A DNA stretch of 16,932 nucleotides from Lewinella sp039816955 (lineage in GTDB: Bacteria > Bacteroidota > Bacteroidia > Chitinophagales > Saprospiraceae). The position numbers and the translations under genes are program-made. The notes below the pieces were generated by a model. It saw only the letters and a list, made by a program, of their open reading frames with translations, was not told the DNA's origin and did not search any database. This document shows, piece after piece, positions 14,567 through 16,932 of this stretch (position 1 is its first letter; each line of letters starts with the position of its first letter). The stretch lies in the NCBI GenBank assembly GCA_039816955.1, contig JBCBWU010000155.1, positions 1 to 16,932 on the forward strand, in the 5' to 3' direction.

Positions 14567-15700
14567 ATGTCGGGATTGTACCTGCATATCCCTTTTTGCC
14601 GACAGGCATGCCATTATTGCAATTTCTACTTTTCTACTTCTTTGAAATACAAGGAGGAGATGGTGGCCGCTATTGCCAAGGAGATTCGCTTGCGCAAAAA
14701 CTACTTACCTGATGAGCCTTTACAGTCAGTATATTTTGGTGGAGGTACACCGTCCCTATTATCAGCGACCGATTTAGATATACTCTTTAAGGCCATTACG
14801 GACTCCTTCCAAATCAAAGATGATGCAGAAATCACCCTGGAAGCTAATCCGGACGACATTTCTCCTTTGCGCTTGCGTGATTGGTACTACAGCCCTATCA
14901 ATCGACTCAGTATTGGCATTCAGTCTTTTGTAGAAACAGATTTGCGCTACATGAATCGCGCTCACTCAGCCAAAGAAGCTGAATACTGCATCCACATGGC
15001 ACAAATGGCAGGCTTCTCTAATCTTACTGTGGATTTGATTTATGGAACACCGGGACTTAGTGATGAAAACTGGAAGGCTAATGTCCAGAAGTTAATTGAT
15101 GCCAGCGTACCACATATTTCGTGCTATGCCTTGACGGTAGAACCCAAAACAGCCCTGGCGCATCAGGTAAAAGTAGGAACCAGCCCTCCCGTAGACGAGG
15201 AGCAAGCCGCCCGGCAGTTTGAGCTACTCATGCAATGGCTTACGGATGCGGGTTACCTACATTATGAGATCAGCAATTTTGCGCTACCCAATAAAATGGC
15301 CGTGCATAATAGCAACTACTGGCGCAGCGAACCCTATTTGGGGGTTGGCCCGTCTGCTCACAGCTTCAATGGTAGTTCACGCCAATGGAATGTGGCCAAT
15401 AACGCAGCCTACATGAAAGCGTTACAGGAAACACCTTCCGCTGCTGATTTCTCAGGCAAGCTGTACGAAGAAGAGCAACTAAGCCCTGCCGATCGCTATA
15501 ACGAATATGTCATGACGGGCCTTCGAACGAGTTGGGGCGTTGACCTTAACAAAATAGATGAACCATTTAGGCGTCACTTTTTAACAAAAATCCATCATTA
15601 TATTGATGATAAACTAATCAACAAAAACAACAATAATTATTCTCTAACACCACAAGGACGGTTATTAGCAGATAGAATCGCTAGTGATATATTTTACTAA
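14567..15700 (+). CDS. hemW: Radical SAM heme chaperone HemW
   Basis: HemW binds heme and an iron-sulfur cluster and is thought to deliver heme to membrane respiratory enzymes; it was long misannotated as oxygen-independent coproporphyrinogen oxidase. The 377 residues match the family length. LYLHIPFCRQACHYCNF gives the CxxxCxxC cluster (Cys11, Cys15, Cys18) at the very N-terminus, the mark that separates HemW from HemN. Further family motifs are YFGGGTPSLL (56-65), INRLSIGIQSF, LTVDLIYGTPG, HISCYALTVEPKTAL, YEISNFALP and YWRSEPYLGVGPSAHSF. The HemW C-terminal domain occupies the last 100 or so residues. No Shine-Dalgarno is seen. The short divergent gap to the Omp85 gene must hold promoters for both; the best candidate for hemW is TATGTTTA near 14538, one base off the -7 consensus and without a good TTG. 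Confidence 0.95.
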   Translation: MSGLYLHIPFCRQACHYCNFYFSTSLKYKEEMVAAIAKEIRLRKNYLPDEPLQSVYFGGGTPSLLSATDLDILFKAITDSFQIKDDAEITLEANPDDISPLRLRDWYYSPINRLSIGIQSFVETDLRYMNRAHSAKEAEYCIHMAQMAGFSNLTVDLIYGTPGLSDENWKANVQKLIDASVPHISCYALTVEPKTALAHQVKVGTSPPVDEEQAARQFELLMQWLTDAGYLHYEISNFALPNKMAVHNSNYWRSEPYLGVGPSAHSFNGSSRQWNVANNAAYMKALQETPSAADFSGKLYEEEQLSPADRYNEYVMTGLRTSWGVDLNKIDEPFRRHFLTKIHHYIDDKLINKNNNNYSLTPQGRLLADRIASDIFY

Positions 15701-15770
15701 TCACTTGTATATCAATAATATAAATTCAACACCAATCAAAAACAGACCCAAGTTTGTTTAGTTTTTTGTT

Positions 15771-15797
15771 TTAAAATATTTGTTTCTTAAAACATTT
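15771..15797 (+). repeat. Two direct repeats TTAAAAyATTT inside a promoter
   Basis: TTAAAATATTT (15771-15781) and TTAAAACATTT (15787-15797) are 16 nt apart start to start and differ at one base. The first overlaps the -33 TTG and the second lies in the spacer, a position where an operator could block RNA polymerase. The stretch is very AT-rich, so chance is possible. Confidence 0.35.
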
Positions 15798-15810
15798 TAG
15801 ATTACTTTTG
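15780..15810 (+). promoter_or_regulatory. Strong Bacteroidota-type promoter for the AntA-like gene
   Basis: TTG (15780-15782, within TTTG), a 20-nt spacer and TACTTTTG (15803-15810) match the Bacteroidota consensus at both elements. The predicted start of transcription near 15816 gives a leader of about 17 nt before ATG 15834. This argues that the gene is transcribed independently of hemW. Confidence 0.75.
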
Positions 15811-15833
15811 TTACAGATCAGATAGCAAAAGAC

Positions 15834-16640
15834 ATGGATCTGAATATATTTATAAGCAAAAAAGGAACAAAGGTAGTTTTAGCCACTGAGTTATATCAGG
15901 CATTGCAACTGCCTACTCAGCAGTATCCAGTTAATGTAAAACGCTGGATTAACGACTACTACGAATTCACTGATGGTATCCGCAAGCCTGTTAAGTTGCA
16001 GGAATTTGCTACCCGAAAAACGGAGGATAACGTTCTGTGGAATGATTATTATCTCTCTGTAGCATTCGCGAAGCAAATTGTTTTGCGCTCTCGTAGCAAG
16101 ACCAAGCAAAAGTATGCTCGCCAGCTTTCTTTAGTCAGTGAGGAAGAACTACCACAGCAACTATCTGCCGATCAGTTCCGTCATCTCTTGGATATCACCA
16201 AAGCGATGACCTTGATCTCTTGCCAAGAAGAATGTGAACGCCGCCACTTGCGTCGTTACAAGGAACGCAACCAGGGATCTGCCAGCAACTGGTGGAAATA
16301 CCGCGCTGAGGTATTGGGCTATTCGGCTGATAGTTTGCGGGAAAGACTACGCCGCCGGGGCGTAGACCAAGCGATAGGTAACCATCGTGAATTATTGGCG
16401 CAGTACAACCCACTAGAATTGATTCGCGCGGGCGTAATCGACCTGTTCATGGCCATTGGCAAATCCAGAAAGTACGCTACGCACATGGGCGAACTGGCCA
16501 AGGACCTGGCCGAAACCATGGAACTACAACTTATTAATGACCACCAAAAAATCGACTTATTTACTGAGGCTGTGGACCCTGACTTAGTACACCAACTAAA
16601 AGAGCCGCTCAACAAGCATTTGATGACGGCAGCAGCCTAA
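15834..16640 (+). CDS. AntA/AntB antirepressor-like protein, stand-alone
   Basis: This 268-residue protein has no signal peptide or membrane segment. The N-terminal hundred residues resemble the AntA/AntB type of phage antirepressor domain: ATELYQALQLPTQQYPVNVKRWI recalls the vnAreLhefL...F..Wi pattern, and WNDYYLSVAFAKQIVLRSRSKTKQKYARQL recalls the DY.lt...AKel.m......g.qaR.yf helix pair. The rest is helical and basic, with a conserved-looking core: NWWKYRAEVLGYSADSLRER, then LELIRAGVIDLFMAIGKSRKYATHMGELA. This part I do not recognise. It is 134 nt after hemW with its own promoter. No integrase, repressor or structural phage gene is nearby, so it is either a domesticated or a native Bacteroidota regulator. 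DNA binding is plausible but inferred. Confidence 0.75.
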   Translation: MDLNIFISKKGTKVVLATELYQALQLPTQQYPVNVKRWINDYYEFTDGIRKPVKLQEFATRKTEDNVLWNDYYLSVAFAKQIVLRSRSKTKQKYARQLSLVSEEELPQQLSADQFRHLLDITKAMTLISCQEECERRHLRRYKERNQGSASNWWKYRAEVLGYSADSLRERLRRRGVDQAIGNHRELLAQYNPLELIRAGVIDLFMAIGKSRKYATHMGELAKDLAETMELQLINDHQKIDLFTEAVDPDLVHQLKEPLNKHLMTAAA

Positions 16641-16780
16641 TTATTGAAGTTTTTTCCTTCTCATACGTATTTCGAATAGCCAAATTGACCAGGAGCGAAG
16701 GGCGAAAATAGATTTTATGTGTGGATAGAGGTGTGATAATTTTCCCCTTCCCCTCCTGAATTTACTGATGCCTTAAAATG
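16641..16780. other. Intergenic leader into hairpin
   Basis: No coding frame is visible. It holds GAGCGAAGGGCGAAAATAG (16692-16710), whose GGAGCGA core recurs near the window end, and a pyrimidine-rich run (16740-16757). Confidence 0.4.
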
Positions 16781-16821
16781 AGAGAGCGGCTGCGAAAATT
16801 TCGCAGCCGCTCTCTTTATTT
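16777..16821. terminator. Long perfect hairpin, likely bidirectional terminator
   Basis: AGAGAGCGGCTGCGAAA (16781-16797) is exactly complementary to 16799-16815, with a single central A at 16798, giving a 35-nt near-perfect palindrome. It is flanked by TAAAATG on the left and TTTATTTG on the right. It is the first terminator-like structure after the AntA-like gene (140 nt downstream). Confidence 0.75.
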
Positions 16822-16854
16822 GTGGAATAATTGGGTTTGTTTTATTACCCATCC

Positions 16855-16932
16855 GACGTTAGAATGTAAACGTTATGAAGGGCGGGAGGCCTGCCCCGGT
16901 ACTGTTTGAGCGGAGCGAGTTTAGCGGGGCGA
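16855..16932. repeat. GC-rich repeat-like tail cut by the window end
   Basis: From about 16878 the composition changes abruptly: GGGCGGGAGGCCTGCCCC (short inverted arms GGGC/GCCC around the palindrome AGGCCT), then a stretch with GAGCGGAGCGAG and GCGGGGCGA. It codes for nothing visible. It looks like one arm of a longer extragenic repeat whose partner would lie beyond the window. Confidence 0.3.

Noticed and set aside
16660..16700. tRNA-like TTCGAAT motif
   Set aside because: No acceptor, D or anticodon stems can be built around TTTCGAATAG.
15834..16932. Prophage or integrated element starting at the AntA-like gene
   Set aside because: No integrase, attachment-site repeat, repressor or phage structural gene is present in the window; only one gene with a host-type promoter.

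Overview
The window reads as chromosomal DNA of a member of the Bacteroidota, probably close to the Saprospiria/Lewinella group (the phylum is well supported, the lower rank is a guess). Supporting signs are a secreted protease with a type IX secretion (T9SS) C-terminal sorting domain, a FecR anti-sigma factor with a DUF4974-like C-terminus, carboxypeptidase-regulatory-like and STN domains, promoters of the Bacteroidota TTG-N19/20-TAnnTTTG type, and almost no Shine-Dalgarno sequences.

Left part (1-6233, all minus strand, transcribed right to left): alanine dehydrogenase-family gene (ald), a membrane-embedded patatin-like lipase 42 bp behind it, a FecR-type anti-sigma factor, the wreck of a TonB-dependent receptor, and a secreted carboxypeptidase-regulatory-like protein. 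The last three look like a cell-surface signalling locus that has lost its receptor and has no sigma factor next to it. The receptor remnant keeps its N-terminal STN segment and a C-terminal, barrel-like tail in the same reading frame with the middle missing; two in-frame stops interrupt it.

Middle (6234-8552): ald and gyrB are divergent. Both have a -7 element (TATTTTTG) only 4-5 nt before the start codon, which suggests leaderless mRNAs or, for ald, a start codon further in. gyrB ends in a strong terminator. A gene-poor stretch of about 590 bp follows (8553-9142), with one start-less open frame that looks protein-like.

Right part (9143-16932): a 1138-residue secreted subtilase with a beta-helix and a T9SS tail; a convergent, compact Omp85-family outer-membrane protein that shares a bidirectional terminator with it; divergent hemW (radical-SAM heme chaperone); then a 268-residue protein with an AntA/AntB-like antirepressor look, driven by an almost ideal Bacteroidota promoter and standing alone without other phage genes. 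The window closes with a long perfect hairpin and a GC-rich, repeat-like tail cut by the window edge.

No rRNA, tRNA, CRISPR array, transposase or complete mobile element was seen. The best candidates for something new are the AntA-like orphan gene, the collapsed receptor locus, the alanine-dehydrogenase homologue with altered catalytic residues, and the leaderless-type promoter placement. None amounts to a proven new system.
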